The notes under the pieces: model-generated | Database searches by the model: none | The model's input: only the letters and a program-made list of their open reading frames with translations | Told to the model about the DNA's origin: nothing | Assembly: GCF_001275675.1 (NCBI RefSeq) | Contig: NZ_LITM01000012.1 | Span: forward strand, 1 to 59,518 | Direction of reading: 5' to 3' | DNA length: 59,518 bases | Source: Lysinibacillus sp. FJAT-14745 | Lineage (GTDB): Bacteria > Bacillota > Bacilli > Bacillales_A > Planococcaceae | Program-made: the position numbers and the translations under genes | Part shown: positions 1 through 8,520 of the stretch, piece by piece | Numbering within the stretch: the stretch's first letter is position 1 | How the letters are laid out: each line of letters begins with the position of its first letter

Positions 1-27
1 AATACTAATCGATCGAGGACTTAACCA
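1..27 (+). rRNA. 23S ribosomal RNA, 3' end only
   Basis: The first bases match the conserved 3' terminus of Bacillales 23S rRNA (ATCGATCGAGGACTTAACC). The rest of the gene lies upstream of the window. A 5S gene follows in the same direction, so this is the distal part of an rRNA operon. The exact mature 3' end is uncertain by a few bases. Confidence 0.9.
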
Positions 28-214
28 AAAAAGTTTGAAACATTCAATGCACCGTTTATCCAGTTTTGAAAGAATAATTCTTTCAAAAAAGGGTTTCAAG
101 ATACGAGTAGTTCGAGGAAGAGATGGAGAGAGGGAAGGAGCGTACTCAAGTACGTGACTGACTGAATGACAGAAGCTGACAAAGAAATACGATGTATATT
201 GAAAGCCGATAATA
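28..214 (+). other. 23S-5S intra-operon spacer with processing hairpins
   Basis: No gene is seen here. Bases 64-88 form a perfect inverted repeat: 12-base arms TTTTGAAAGAAT and ATTCTTTCAAAA around one central A. A smaller hairpin, CGTAC-tcaa-GTACG, lies at 141-154. Such stems in rrn spacers usually serve rRNA processing; that role is inferred from position. Confidence 0.7.
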
Positions 215-331
215 GTCTAGTGATGATGGCAAAGAGGTCACACCCGTTCCCATACCGAACACGGAAGTTAAGCTCTTTAGCGCCGATGGTAGTTGGGGGC
301 TTCCCCCTGTGAGAGTAGGACGTCGCTAGGC
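215..331 (+). rRNA. rrf: 5S ribosomal RNA
   Basis: The central part carries the conserved 5S core (AGAGGTCACACCCGTTCCC, then CCGAACACGGAAGTTAAG). The ends pair as helix I: GTCTAGTGA at 215-223 with TCGCTAGGC at 323-331, which sets the 117-nt boundaries. It is transcribed in the same direction as the 23S gene and is followed at once by an intrinsic terminator, so it closes the operon. Confidence 0.97.
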
Positions 332-340
332 ACAAAGTAG

Positions 341-366
341 CCACTGAGAAATCAGTGGTTTTTTTA
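341..366 (+). terminator. rRNA operon terminator
   Basis: Stem CCACTGA-gaaa-TCAGTGG is followed by a run of eight Ts, ten bases after the 5S gene. Confidence 0.9.
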
Positions 367-449
367 TTATTTTAAAAACTCAGTAAAAAACCCCTAAAAA
401 ATGTTAGAATTTAATTGATCTAAATGAACAATTAAAGGGGTGTATTGAG

Positions 450-884
450 ATGGCAACAGGGTTATATAGTGAAAATGTTCAAATTGAAAAAGCAAAGCTA
501 CAGGAGTTTATTCAAAATAAAGAGCAATGGGCTGTACTAATACCCGGTTATTTACATCACGAATTTCCGAATGAGCAAAATATGATTTGGGTATTTAAAG
601 GGGATTTTGGTATTATCCAAAAAGATGTAAAGGTTGAGCTTAAGGGCAAGGAGTCAAATCCTAATCAAGTTATGTTTGATTTGGTAGGCTTATCAGATCC
701 AATAAACGGTGACGGTTACTTTGAAATTACACAAAATCAAGACGGTACATGTCAGTTAGTAGGCAATTTAACAATGAAGGCAAGTGGTTTTTTAGCAGGG
801 ATGATGAATCCAATTTTAGAGAAGTTTGTACCGCAATTAGTTGAACAGCTAGTACAAGAGATGGCGATAAAGGCTAGTATCTAG
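450..884 (+). CDS. SRPBCC/CoxG-like small soluble protein
   Basis: The 144-residue product has no signal peptide or membrane segment. Its layout resembles the CoxG branch of the SRPBCC (START-like) fold: an N-terminal helix, a W..L-PGY segment near residues 27-34, a beta-rich centre (WVFKGDFG, VKVELKG, GDGYFEI, LVGNLTMKASG) and a long C-terminal helix. Members bind hydrophobic ligands or act in cofactor assembly, but no ligand can be assigned here. The ATG follows an AAAGGGGTG ribosome binding site. The gene stands alone between the rrn terminator and its own terminator. It lies where B. subtilis has csfB-xpaC-yaaN, so it belongs to a lineage-specific segment. The fold call rests on pattern only. 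Confidence 0.7.
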   Translation: MATGLYSENVQIEKAKLQEFIQNKEQWAVLIPGYLHHEFPNEQNMIWVFKGDFGIIQKDVKVELKGKESNPNQVMFDLVGLSDPINGDGYFEITQNQDGTCQLVGNLTMKASGFLAGMMNPILEKFVPQLVEQLVQEMAIKASI

Positions 885-936
885 TATGTAGGTAGAGAAA
901 CTGGCATTAAGTAAATTTTTTTACTATGAAGATTAG

Positions 937-969
937 AAGGTCATTGCTATTAGATGCAATGATCTTTTT
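937..969 (+). terminator. Intrinsic terminator after the SRPBCC gene
   Basis: AAGGTCATTGC, an 8-base loop and GCAATGATCTT form a stem with one G-T pair, followed by TTT. Confidence 0.8.
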
Positions 970-1020
970 GTATTCATCACCAAAAGAGTTCGAGCTGATA
1001 TTTTATTAAAACGTTAATAG

Positions 1021-1050
1021 GCCGGAACTGAAATTACCCTTACGTTACTC
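1021..1050 (+). repeat. Decayed end-fragment of the GTTGATT-type dispersed repeat
   Basis: GCCGGAACTGAAATTACCCT here aligns with the intact end at 46425-46444 (GCCGGAACGGAAATCAACCC), and both continue into a TACGTTA-like tail. It lies just upstream of the TetR gene, whose other side carries a larger copy. Confidence 0.55.
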
Positions 1051-1071
1051 GTATATATTACCTGGAATAAC

Positions 1072-1122
1072 TTGACAGACCTTTTTGTGAAGTTTAAATT
1101 TGAGTATATATTCAAATTTAAA
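1072..1122 (+). promoter_or_regulatory. Promoter and palindromic operator of the TetR gene
   Basis: A TTGACA -35 lies at 1072-1077 and a TAAATT -10 at 1095-1100, spaced 17 bp. The -10 is buried in a perfect inverted repeat: TTTAAATTTGA at 1093-1103, an 8-base GTATATAT centre, and TCAAATTTAAA at 1112-1122. A palindrome over the -10 of a tetR gene is the classic autorepression layout. That TetR binds it is inferred. Confidence 0.7.
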
Positions 1123-1139
1123 AACGGTGGTGAAAAAGT

Positions 1140-1718
1140 TTGATATCAAAGAAGGATAAAATTTTAGAAGCGTCATTAGAGCTTTTTACAAAAAAGGGCT
1201 TTACCGCAACAACTACTAAAGAAATAGCATTAAAAAGTGGAGTCGCAGAGGGGCTTATATTTTATTATTTTAAAGATAAAAATGGGCTTCTTAATTATCT
1301 TATTCGTGAATTTTCATTTATTGGCTCTCTACAAAATGAGATAAAAGAGCTTTCAAAGATGGAGCCGTATCCAGCGTTAATTAAATTTGGCCAATTATAT
1401 GCCAATTTTTTATTACATAACAAAAGCTTTTTAACTTTTATTTGGTCCCCAGAAATAGTACAGAACACGAATGTTAGTAAGGATATTGTTGATTTTATAA
1501 ATACGATGAGTGAACAAGTCAGTTCATTTTTGATAAGAGCTTCTTCATGTACTGTTGAAAAAAAGACAATAGAAACAGCAGCTTCAATGTTTCTTTCTAC
1601 AATATTAACGCATGTTTTAGTTGAGGAGAGAAAGACAGATAAAATGCCAATTGAAAATAATGATTATATTGAAGAGATAGCAATGCTTGTTTTAAAAGGA
1701 ATGCAAAATTCACATTAA
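1140..1718 (+). CDS. TetR/AcrR family transcriptional regulator
   Basis: This 192-residue protein carries the typical N-terminal helix-turn-helix of TetR repressors at residues 24-45 (TTTKEIALKSGVAEGLIFYYF). A helical ligand-binding and dimerisation domain follows and cannot be matched to a specific ligand class. The start is TTG; a GGTGGTG site lies just upstream. A perfect palindrome covers its promoter, and a related TTGAGTA palindrome precedes the next gene, a membrane protein, so that gene is the likeliest target. The two genes are separated by a roughly 260-bp dispersed repeat, which may have split a former regulator-target pair. Family assignment is firm; target and inducer are inferred or unknown. 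Confidence 0.9.
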   Translation: MISKKDKILEASLELFTKKGFTATTTKEIALKSGVAEGLIFYYFKDKNGLLNYLIREFSFIGSLQNEIKELSKMEPYPALIKFGQLYANFLLHNKSFLTFIWSPEIVQNTNVSKDIVDFINTMSEQVSSFLIRASSCTVEKKTIETAASMFLSTILTHVLVEERKTDKMPIENNDYIEEIAMLVLKGMQNSH

Positions 1719-1763
1719 GTATATTTTTTTGGCTCATGTGGCTGACATTTATTAAAAAAACGA

Positions 1764-2021
1764 TTTATCTTCATTTAGTAGAAGGACCCTACCTCTGAAG
1801 GTGGTGAGATGAATGTAGATATGGCTTCTTTTAAATGGATATCCAAGCACCTACTGAAATAGAGAAACGCAGTCTAAGAACGCCAAGTCCTGTGGCAACG
1901 ACTGAGTAACTAATGACACTAAGTTAGCACTGCACTTTCGCACGAAAAACACCTGTTGGTCTAAAGCCTCCGGACGCAATTATGGTAAGGCGAAATCAAC
2001 CACACGTTATAGTGAGGAGCT
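1764..2021 (+). repeat. Dispersed hairpin repeat, chimeric copy
   Basis: It begins with the 5' module (TTTATCTTCATTTAGTAGAAG, then ACCTCTGAAGGTGGTGAGATGAAT). It continues through a bipartite hairpin (CAGTC 1870-1874 with GACTG; inner GCCA/TGGC at 1882-1896) carrying a GTCCT loop segment. The CCGGACGCAATTATG tail then switches abruptly into the end of the other repeat family (GAAATCAACC, then ACGTTATAGTGAGGAGCT). No gene is seen in this 356-base gap other than the operator near its end. Confidence 0.75.
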
Positions 2022-2039
2022 GTTTTTTTTGAGAAACAT

Positions 2040-2055
2040 TTGAGTAATTACTCAA
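2040..2055 (+). promoter_or_regulatory. Palindrome upstream of the HXXEE gene, candidate TetR operator
   Basis: TTGAGTAATTACTCAA is a perfect 16-bp palindrome ending 19 bases before the start codon. It shares the half-site TTGAGTA with the palindrome over the tetR promoter (1100-1117). A common regulator is inferred. Confidence 0.55.
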
Positions 2056-2074
2056 TATAAAAGGAGGAATCAGT

Positions 2075-2611
2075 ATGGAACAATGGGTAGGTATTCAAAC
2101 ACTTATTTGGCTTTTCCCTATTATGTTTATTCTTCATGATTTTGAAGAAATTATTATGGGCGAAAAGTGGCTAAATAAGAATTCTACTATTTTATACGAA
2201 AGATTGCCGAAAAAAATTGCTGATAGAGTTATGAAACAGTTCTCGATGTCGACAGCGCAGTTTGCGGTAGCAGTAATCGTAATATTCATGTTTGTAAGTA
2301 GTTCCACTTTTGTAGCAAATCAGTATGTGAATCAAGGGCCATTTGGAGATATATACTTTTTCACTGTTGTTACGCTAACCTACTTTCTACATGCGTTCAC
2401 TCACCTGGCACAGTCTATTTTTCTTCGTTCCATTACACCCGGTGCACTCACATCTTTGATAATCGTCATTCCATATAGTTTAATTTTGTATCATTCGTTA
2501 TTAGTCAATAAAGTCATAACATGGAACATTATTTTTGTATGTTTGCCATTTTGTCTTGTATTGATCCCTGTGGCTTTACTAGCACATTGGATTGGGAAAA
2601 AGGTTATATGA
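2075..2611 (+). CDS. HXXEE domain membrane protein
   Basis: The 178-residue protein carries the motif H21-D-F-E24-E25 (LHDFEEIIMGEKWL) that defines the HXXEE family. This family of integral membrane proteins has an invariant His and two Glu suggestive of a metal-dependent site, but its function is unknown. Hydrophobic stretches near residues 8-20, 61-80, 93-113, 122-143 and 148-172 suggest about five membrane passes. A second histidine cluster, FLHAFTHLAQS, lies near 104-114. The ATG follows a strong AAAGGAGGAA site. It probably responds to the upstream TetR protein through the shared palindrome. Family call good, role unknown. Confidence 0.8.
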   Translation: MEQWVGIQTLIWLFPIMFILHDFEEIIMGEKWLNKNSTILYERLPKKIADRVMKQFSMSTAQFAVAVIVIFMFVSSSTFVANQYVNQGPFGDIYFFTVVTLTYFLHAFTHLAQSIFLRSITPGALTSLIIVIPYSLILYHSLLVNKVITWNIIFVCLPFCLVLIPVALLAHWIGKKVI

Positions 2612-2701
2612 ATTCCACTTTATTTATATTCATTCAGCAAATGTTTTTGTAACGTAAGTGTTATAATTAACTAAGAATATAACGGAAATGGGTGTTTTGT
2701 T

Positions 2702-4126
2702 TTGCAAAAGAAAAAGCCGATTGTAGAAGGGTTAGAGCGCTTTCGACGACAACAAAATATTTCCTTTCATGTCCCAGGGCATAAGCATGGAGAACTGTCC
2801 CATCTTCCTCAGGCATTTAAAGATGTAATGCGCTATGATGTGACTGAATTATCGGGTCTTGATGACTTACATCATCCAGAGGAAATGATATTAGAGGCAG
2901 AAAATTTGTTGGCAGATACCTATGGGGCGATGAAAAGTTTCTTTTTAGTTGGTGGATCTACAGTTGGAAATTTAGCGATGATTTATGCCACATGTAAAAA
3001 AGGGGATACGATTATTGTCCAACGTAATGCACATAAGTCTATATTTCACGCAATTGAGCTTGTTGGAGCAAAACCTGTATTTGTTTCCCCGCAATGGGAT
3101 GAACGTACATTAACTGCAACACATGTTTCTTATAAAGATTTAAAAGATGCCGTTGATGATTATCAAGAGGCTCGTGCAGTAGTTTTAACGTATCCTACTT
3201 ACTATGGTATGACATCTAAAGACATACAGCAGCAGATTGCGTATTGTCATGAGAAAGGTATTCCTGTTTTAGTGGATGAAGCACATGGAGCCCATTTTAG
3301 TGCATGTACCTTATTTCAACCATCAGCTTTGACATTTGGTGCAGATGTAGTAGTACAGTCTGCACATAAAACATTGCCTGCTATGACAATGGCATCCTTT
3401 ATGCATGTTAATTCTAACTTAATCGATGTCGATAAAATAAATCACTATTTACGAATGCTACAATCTAGTAGCCCATCCTATCTTTTATTGGCTTCATTAG
3501 ATGATGCACGCTATTATATACAGACATATATGGAGAGTGATGGTGCATATATAATAGAAAAAAGGAATCAATGGATAGAGGCATTACGAGCTATTGGCTC
3601 TTTGGAAGTTATTGAGGTAGACGACCCTATAAAATTATTGTTACGTGTTGATGGCTATAGCGGTTTTCATTTACAAGAGGCATTAGAAGCAAAGCATGTA
3701 TATGCAGAACTAGCAGATGCAAATCAAGTATTGCTTGTGCTACCTTTGTTGAAACAGGGGCATAACTATCCATTTGCAGAAATACGTGTCCGTATTAAGG
3801 ATGCTATAACATTATTGTTAAGTACACCAAAGGCGGAAATAATAACTGCTTCACAAACAGCCTATAATTTTGTGGCCATTACGGAACCAGCCTATACATT
3901 TGATGAAATTGAAAAGGCGAAAAAAGAATGGTTACCGTATATGCGAACAATGGGACGAATCTCTGCAAGTATGATTATTCCTTATCCACCAGGTATTCCA
4001 TTGCTTGTCCCGGGCGAAAAAATAACAGTAGCAAAGCTGAGCCAGTTAGAGGAGCTATTGGCTACTGGTGCAACGTTCCAAGGAAATCACCGTTTAGAAG
4101 AAAAGATGATTGAGATCATTAAATAG
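2702..4126 (+). CDS. Orn/Lys/Arg decarboxylase family PLP enzyme (YaaO-like)
   Basis: This 474-residue member of the fold-type I Orn/Lys/Arg decarboxylase group shows VPGHKHGE (24-31), the DEAHGAHF motif holding the cofactor aspartate, and [11 protein letters not shown] with the PLP-binding lysine K223. The family decarboxylates basic amino acids to polyamines. Short Firmicute forms without the N-terminal receiver-like domain include arginine decarboxylase SpeA and the paralogue YaaO, which sits next to tmk in B. subtilis as here. The substrate cannot be told from sequence. The start is TTG. tmk follows after 17 bases, so the two are probably co-transcribed. Confidence 0.88.
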   Translation: MQKKKPIVEGLERFRRQQNISFHVPGHKHGELSHLPQAFKDVMRYDVTELSGLDDLHHPEEMILEAENLLADTYGAMKSFFLVGGSTVGNLAMIYATCKKGDTIIVQRNAHKSIFHAIELVGAKPVFVSPQWDERTLTATHVSYKDLKDAVDDYQEARAVVLTYPTYYGMTSKDIQQQIAYCHEKGIPVLVDEAHGAHFSACTLFQPSALTFGADVVVQSAHKTLPAMTMASFMHVNSNLIDVDKINHYLRMLQSSSPSYLLLASLDDARYYIQTYMESDGAYIIEKRNQWIEALRAIGSLEVIEVDDPIKLLLRVDGYSGFHLQEALEAKHVYAELADANQVLLVLPLLKQGHNYPFAEIRVRIKDAITLLLSTPKAEIITASQTAYNFVAITEPAYTFDEIEKAKKEWLPYMRTMGRISASMIIPYPPGIPLLVPGEKITVAKLSQLEELLATGATFQGNHRLEEKMIEIIK

Positions 4127-4143
4127 TTGGAGGCAATAACAGC

Positions 4144-4773
4144 ATGAATTGCAATTTATTTATTACATTTGAAGGTCCAGAGGGTGCTGGAAAAACAACA
4201 GTCATTCAAAAAATAGCCGAGCGACTTGCGGAAGAAAATATTGATGTATTAGCAACGAGAGAGCCTGGTGGTATTGACATTGCTGAGAAAATTAGGAGCA
4301 TTATTTTAAATCCTGAACATACGGCCATGGATGAGCGTACAGAAGCATTATTATACGCAGCGGCGAGAAGTCAGCATTATTTTGAAAAAGTAAGACCTGC
4401 GTTGGATGCTGGCAAAATGGTTATTTGCGATCGATTTATCGATTCATCATTAGCATACCAAGGATATGCACGTGGTATCGGCGTTGATGAAGTGTTATCT
4501 ATTAATGAGTTTGCAATCGGTAAGAAGCTACCCGATATGACAATATTATTTGACCTTGCACCAGAGGTTGGCTTGGCACGGATTCATGCTCATGGAGAGC
4601 GAGAAGTAAATCGCTTAGATGTTGAAAGTTTAGCTTTTCATAAGAAGGTTCGGGAAGGATATTTACAGTTAGTGGAGCGTTACCCTGGACGTATACATGT
4701 CGTCAATGCAGACCAAAATATTGAACGTGTTGTTGAAGATGTATGGTCATTATTATATGAAGCAATTCAGTAA
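4144..4773 (+). CDS. tmk: Thymidylate kinase
   Basis: It phosphorylates dTMP to dTDP with ATP, the last specific step towards dTTP, in the cytoplasm. The P-loop GPEGAGKTT lies at residues 11-19, the DRF motif with the dTMP-contacting D96-R97 follows at 96-98, and YQGYARG completes the substrate pocket. Length (209 residues) is normal for the family. The ATG is 17 bases after the decarboxylase gene. After the stop comes a 300-bp hairpin repeat that separates it from darA, whereas these genes are close together in B. subtilis. Confidence 0.96.
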   Translation: MNCNLFITFEGPEGAGKTTVIQKIAERLAEENIDVLATREPGGIDIAEKIRSIILNPEHTAMDERTEALLYAAARSQHYFEKVRPALDAGKMVICDRFIDSSLAYQGYARGIGVDEVLSINEFAIGKKLPDMTILFDLAPEVGLARIHAHGEREVNRLDVESLAFHKKVREGYLQLVERYPGRIHVVNADQNIERVVEDVWSLLYEAIQ

Positions 4774-4833
4774 ATGCATGAAGTTGTCTACCACAATGTG
4801 ATATAATGGTAACATCTATAATCATTCTCTAAA

Positions 4834-5134
4834 TGTCTTCTGCGCGAAAGCGAAGCGACAGCAGCTGAATGCGGATATGGTTCCTATTCAGTAGATATTC
4901 AAACACCTACTGAAATAGAGGAACACTGGCGTATGTCTCGGAATCGGAAAGAAGTTTTTAAAGGATGTTAGCCTAAAATCATCGCATCCATGCGATAACG
5001 GCTAACGGACCTGCATCGGTAAAAACGCCACGTCCTGTGGCATTACCGAAATGACCGACGTCGTGTCGGCCCTCATGCAGGCCAAAGCACAAAGCCGAAT
5101 CCGGACACAATTATGCCGAGGCATAATTGATAAA
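4834..5134 (+). repeat. Dispersed hairpin repeat, longest nested copy
   Basis: Modules in order: the CGAAAGCGAAGCGACAG unit; a head hairpin (TTCAGTAG 4887-4894 with CTACTGAA 4907-4914); then a branched structure closed by CGGAATCGG (4939-4947) and CCGAATCCG (5095-5103). Inside it GTTAGCC (4967-4973) pairs with GGCTAAC (5000-5006) over inner arms ATCGCA and TGCGAT. CCTGCAT (5010-5016) pairs with ATGCAGG (5075-5081) and encloses two more hairpins: CGGTAA/TTACCG over GCCAC-GTCCT-GTGGC, and CCGAC-GTCGT-GTCGG. A tail palindrome AATTATGCC-ga-GGCATAATT ends the element. No coding frame is apparent. Confidence 0.85.
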
Positions 5135-5159
5135 AGGTAACTAAAAATTATTTAGATGA

Positions 5160-5513
<354 letters not shown>

Positions 5514-5600
5514 TTAAGTGCCACGTTAAACGAGAAGTAAAACACATTATAATTTAGCTTTTGTGAATTTGATAAAGAAAGCAAGTGGGGGCGAAACAGC

Positions 5601-6041
5601 TTGAAGATCAATCAAGATATACGTGTCGGGTTAAATACTAATCGTAAAGAGCCACTTCATAACAATAATCAAAATAACCGATTTGGAGATATGGTCGTCA
5701 AGCAAGGAACCAAATTGCAAACTGAACAGATTACACGATTGCTAGGAGATATTTCTACAGCAGGTGACCGTGTTGCAAGATCACGTAATTTACGAGAACT
5801 TGCTCGTTTTAAAATGCTTGTTAAACGATTTCTACAAGAAACGGTAGAGCATGGAATGGATTTAAAGCAATCGCATACATGGAATCGTTTTGGTGAAGGA
5901 AGACGCTTGAAAATAATCGAAACTATTGATACGCGTCTTGTAGAGCTTGCGCAAGATATTTTAGATGAAGAAAAGGAAGCAATTGACCTACTTGATAAAA
6001 TCGGTGAGATTAAAGGCTTATTAATTAATTTGTATATGTAA
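5601..6041 (+). CDS. YaaR family protein (DUF327)
   Basis: This 146-residue, highly charged, mostly helical soluble protein matches the Firmicute YaaR family in sequence character (RNLRELARFKMLVKRFLQETVEHG, LDEEKEAIDLLDKIGEIKGLLINLYM) and in position between darA and holB. No catalytic motif is visible and the function of the family is not established. The start is TTG after a GTGGGGGCG site. An intrinsic terminator follows directly, so holB probably has its own promoter. Confidence 0.85.
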   Translation: MKINQDIRVGLNTNRKEPLHNNNQNNRFGDMVVKQGTKLQTEQITRLLGDISTAGDRVARSRNLRELARFKMLVKRFLQETVEHGMDLKQSHTWNRFGEGRRLKIIETIDTRLVELAQDILDEEKEAIDLLDKIGEIKGLLINLYM

Positions 6042-6042
6042 A

Positions 6043-6079
6043 ACCCGTGTCTCGTTCTCTTGTAGGCGCGGGCTTTTTT
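6043..6079 (+). terminator. Terminator after yaaR
   Basis: ACCCGTGTC-type left arm pairs imperfectly with GGCGCGGGCT, followed by TTTTTT. Confidence 0.7.
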
Positions 6080-6260
6080 CAAATCTATTCAGCAACCAAA
6101 TTTACAGCACTTGGTTAAGAAATTATTTGCTGCAAACTAATTAACAATGTAACTAATCTATCTGCTCTAAAGCCGCAGATATTTCTGCACAAAAAATGAG
6201 CAATAGGAAAGGAAACAATTATGCTATGAGTGTAATTGATATAGGAAGGAATTTAAATAT

Positions 6261-7265
6261 ATGGCCAAGAATGTTGAAGAGCTACTCACACTACAACCAG
6301 TCGTAATGAAGCAGCTTCAAACGATTTTTGACAAAAATAGATTGGCACATGCATACATTTTTGATGGCGAAAAAGGGACAGGCAAAGTAGATATTCTGCA
6401 TTTTTTTGTCAAATTAATGCTATGTGAGCAACCAAATCAAAATGTTCCATGTGAAACATGTCGAAATTGCAGACGTGTTGATTCGGGTAATCATCCAAAT
6501 ATTCATCAAATTTATCCAGAAGGTCAATTTATAAAAATTGATCAAATACGTGAATTAATTGCAGAGATGAAGATGATGGGTGTTGAAGAGGGACGTAAGA
6601 TTTATGTACTTCATCATGCAGACCGTCTCAATATCGCATCTGCAAACATGATACTTAAATTTTTAGAGGAACCTGATGGTGAGGTAACTGCGATTTTGTT
6701 AACGGAGCAAATGCAGTCAATTTTACCAACGATTCGCTCTCGCTGCCAGCATATTAAATTTCAAAAAATGCCTCGACATATATTGTTAAAGCATTTGCAA
6801 GATAACAACATTTCTTACTCGATGGCTTCTACAGTGAGCATGATGACGAACGAGCTCGAAACAGCTATGATTTTAGCAAATGATGAGCAGTTTGCACATG
6901 CTCGAAAAACAGTGTTAAAATTAGTAGAGGCAATTCGTCAGAATGTACATGAAGCAATGCTTGTTGTACATGAAGAATGGTTGCCATTGTTTAAAGAAAA
7001 AGGCGAGATGGAGCAGGCATTAGATTTATTACTATTTGCTTACCGTGATATAGTGTCAATAAAAGCTAATCCCGAAGCAGCTTGTACTTACCCAGACATG
7101 TTACAGACATTTAAAGAAGCTGCATTACATTCGACTTATGAACGTCTGTCTAGTCAAATGGAGTCTATTTTACAGGCACGTTCATCTTTACAGCGTAACA
7201 TGAATAGGACGTTAATGATGGAGCAGTTAATGCTAAATCTGCAGGAGGGATATACATTTGTATAA
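6261..7265 (+). CDS. holB: DNA polymerase III delta' subunit
   Basis: A clamp-loader AAA+ subunit that helps load the beta sliding clamp at primed sites. The sequence has a degenerate P-loop (GEKGTGKV, 36-43), a zinc module of four cysteines (C55, C64, C67, C70), a sensor region (EEPDGEVTAILLTEQ) and the SRC-type arginine motif IRSRCQH. The missing consensus phosphate loop is usual for delta', which does not need ATP hydrolysis. Length (334) is normal. It overlaps ricT by 8 bases, so translation is probably coupled, as in B. subtilis. Confidence 0.95.
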   Translation: MAKNVEELLTLQPVVMKQLQTIFDKNRLAHAYIFDGEKGTGKVDILHFFVKLMLCEQPNQNVPCETCRNCRRVDSGNHPNIHQIYPEGQFIKIDQIRELIAEMKMMGVEEGRKIYVLHHADRLNIASANMILKFLEEPDGEVTAILLTEQMQSILPTIRSRCQHIKFQKMPRHILLKHLQDNNISYSMASTVSMMTNELETAMILANDEQFAHARKTVLKLVEAIRQNVHEAMLVVHEEWLPLFKEKGEMEQALDLLLFAYRDIVSIKANPEAACTYPDMLQTFKEAALHSTYERLSSQMESILQARSSLQRNMNRTLMMEQLMLNLQEGYTFV

Positions 7266-8073
7266 TGTAGTGGGAGTCCGCTTTAAAAAAGCGGGTAAAA
7301 TATATTATTTTGATCCAGCATCATATCTACTAGAGGACAGTCAATATGTCATTGTAGAGACAGCTCGCGGTGTAGAATATGGTAAAGTAGTTGTCCCTCA
7401 AAAGGTTGTTGAGGATAATGATGTTGTATTACCACTTAAACAAGTTCTACGACCAGCCGATGAACGTGATCGTATCCAAGTAGAGGAAAATGCTGCCGAA
7501 TCAAAGCATGCATTTGAACTAGCAAGTACAAAAATCATAGAGCATAATTTAGAAATGAAGCTCGTTGATGTTGAATATACATTTGATCGCAATAAGATCA
7601 TCTTTTATTTTACAGCTGAAGGACGCGTTGATTTCAGAGATCTTGTAAAAGATTTAGCTTCGGTTTTTAGGACACGTATTGAACTTCGTCAAATTGGTGT
7701 CCGTGATGAGGCGAAGCTGTTAGGTGGTATTGGTCCATGTGGCCGGATGCTTTGCTGTTCAACTTTTTTAGGAGATTTTGAGCCGGTTTCTATTAAAATG
7801 GCTAAAGATCAAAATTTATCTTTAAATCCATCCAAAATTTCAGGTCTTTGCGGCCGTTTAATGTGCTGCTTGAAGTATGAAAATGATGAATATGAAGAAG
7901 CAAAAGAGGGCATGCCCGATATTGGTGAAATGACGATGACACCAGATGGCCGCGGTAAAGTGGTTGGTTTAAATGTACTGGAAAGGCTCATTCAAGTATA
8001 TTTACAAGAGCAGGAGCGCACAGTCGAGTATACATTAGAAGAACTGCTAGCATGTGAAAAAAATCTTATTTAA
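7258..8073 (+). CDS. ricT: RicT (YaaT), iron-sulfur Y-complex subunit
   Basis: The PSP1-type protein has two cysteine-rich motifs, GPCGRMLCC (C161, C166, C167) and GLCGRLMCC (C198, C203, C204), typical of RicT. With RicA and RicF it forms the Y-complex, which carries Fe-S clusters, promotes RNase Y-dependent mRNA maturation and aids phosphorelay and sporulation in B. subtilis. The product is 271 residues. The TTG start overlaps the end of holB by 8 bases with the AGGAGG-like site inside holB. yabA follows closely. Confidence 0.93.
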   Translation: MYNVVGVRFKKAGKIYYFDPASYLLEDSQYVIVETARGVEYGKVVVPQKVVEDNDVVLPLKQVLRPADERDRIQVEENAAESKHAFELASTKIIEHNLEMKLVDVEYTFDRNKIIFYFTAEGRVDFRDLVKDLASVFRTRIELRQIGVRDEAKLLGGIGPCGRMLCCSTFLGDFEPVSIKMAKDQNLSLNPSKISGLCGRLMCCLKYENDEYEEAKEGMPDIGEMTMTPDGRGKVVGLNVLERLIQVYLQEQERTVEYTLEELLACEKNLI

Positions 8074-8100
8074 GATAGAGAATTGGACGAGGTGGCTTGG

Positions 8101-8457
8101 GTGAAGGACCGTAATTTCTTAGATACCGTTATGGAGTTCGAACAACAGCTCGAAGCAATGCAGGAGCAATTTGGTGCATTGAAACAATTTGTAGCGTTAA
8201 TGATGGAGGAGCATAAGACTCTCGAAACAGAAAATCATCACCTTCGTACACGTCTAGAAGAACTACTTTCTAATGAAAACTCTGTACAAGCTACTGATGA
8301 GAAGAAAGAGAATCCGTTAGATATTGGCGAGGGTTATGATAACCTAGCACGTTTATACCACGAAGGCTTCCATGTTTGTCATGTTCATTTCGGAAGTTCA
8401 CGTAAAGGTGAAGACTGTCTGTTTTGTCTATCATTTTTAAATAAACAAAATGTGTAA
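8101..8457 (+). CDS. yabA: Replication initiation control protein YabA
   Basis: YabA restrains over-initiation by bridging DnaA and DnaN. The product has an N-terminal coiled coil ([22 protein letters not shown], then [20 protein letters not shown]) that tetramerises. Its C-terminal zinc domain is highly conserved ([40 protein letters not shown], with C, H, C, C ligands). I place the start at GTG 8101, because GAGGTGG at 8089-8095 is well spaced and the 118-residue product matches the family. An upstream TTG at 8083 would add six residues without a good binding site. Confidence 0.94.
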   Translation: MKDRNFLDTVMEFEQQLEAMQEQFGALKQFVALMMEEHKTLETENHHLRTRLEELLSNENSVQATDEKKENPLDIGEGYDNLARLYHEGFHVCHVHFGSSRKGEDCLFCLSFLNKQNV

Positions 8458-8460
8458 TAG

Positions 8461-8496
8461 AAGGCTGATTCCCACTATGGTGGTGTCAGTCTTTTG
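8461..8496 (+). terminator. Terminator-like hairpin after yabA
   Basis: GGCTGATTCCCAC, loop tat, GGTGGTGTCAGTC form a long stem followed by TTTTG. The next gene begins 25 bases later, so it may only attenuate. Confidence 0.65.
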
Positions 8497-8520
8497 TTTT
8501 GTATAGTAGGAGGAGGAAAC

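Noticed and set aside
96..344. Minus-strand open frame in the rRNA region
   Set aside because: It overlaps the 23S-5S spacer and the 5S gene.
4834..5134. Insertion sequence or transposase remnant
   Set aside because: No coding remnant or target-site duplication could be identified; the element is entirely hairpin sequence.
5669..6082. 137-codon frame antisense to yaaR
   Set aside because: A Ser/Arg-rich shadow translation of yaaR with no start signal.
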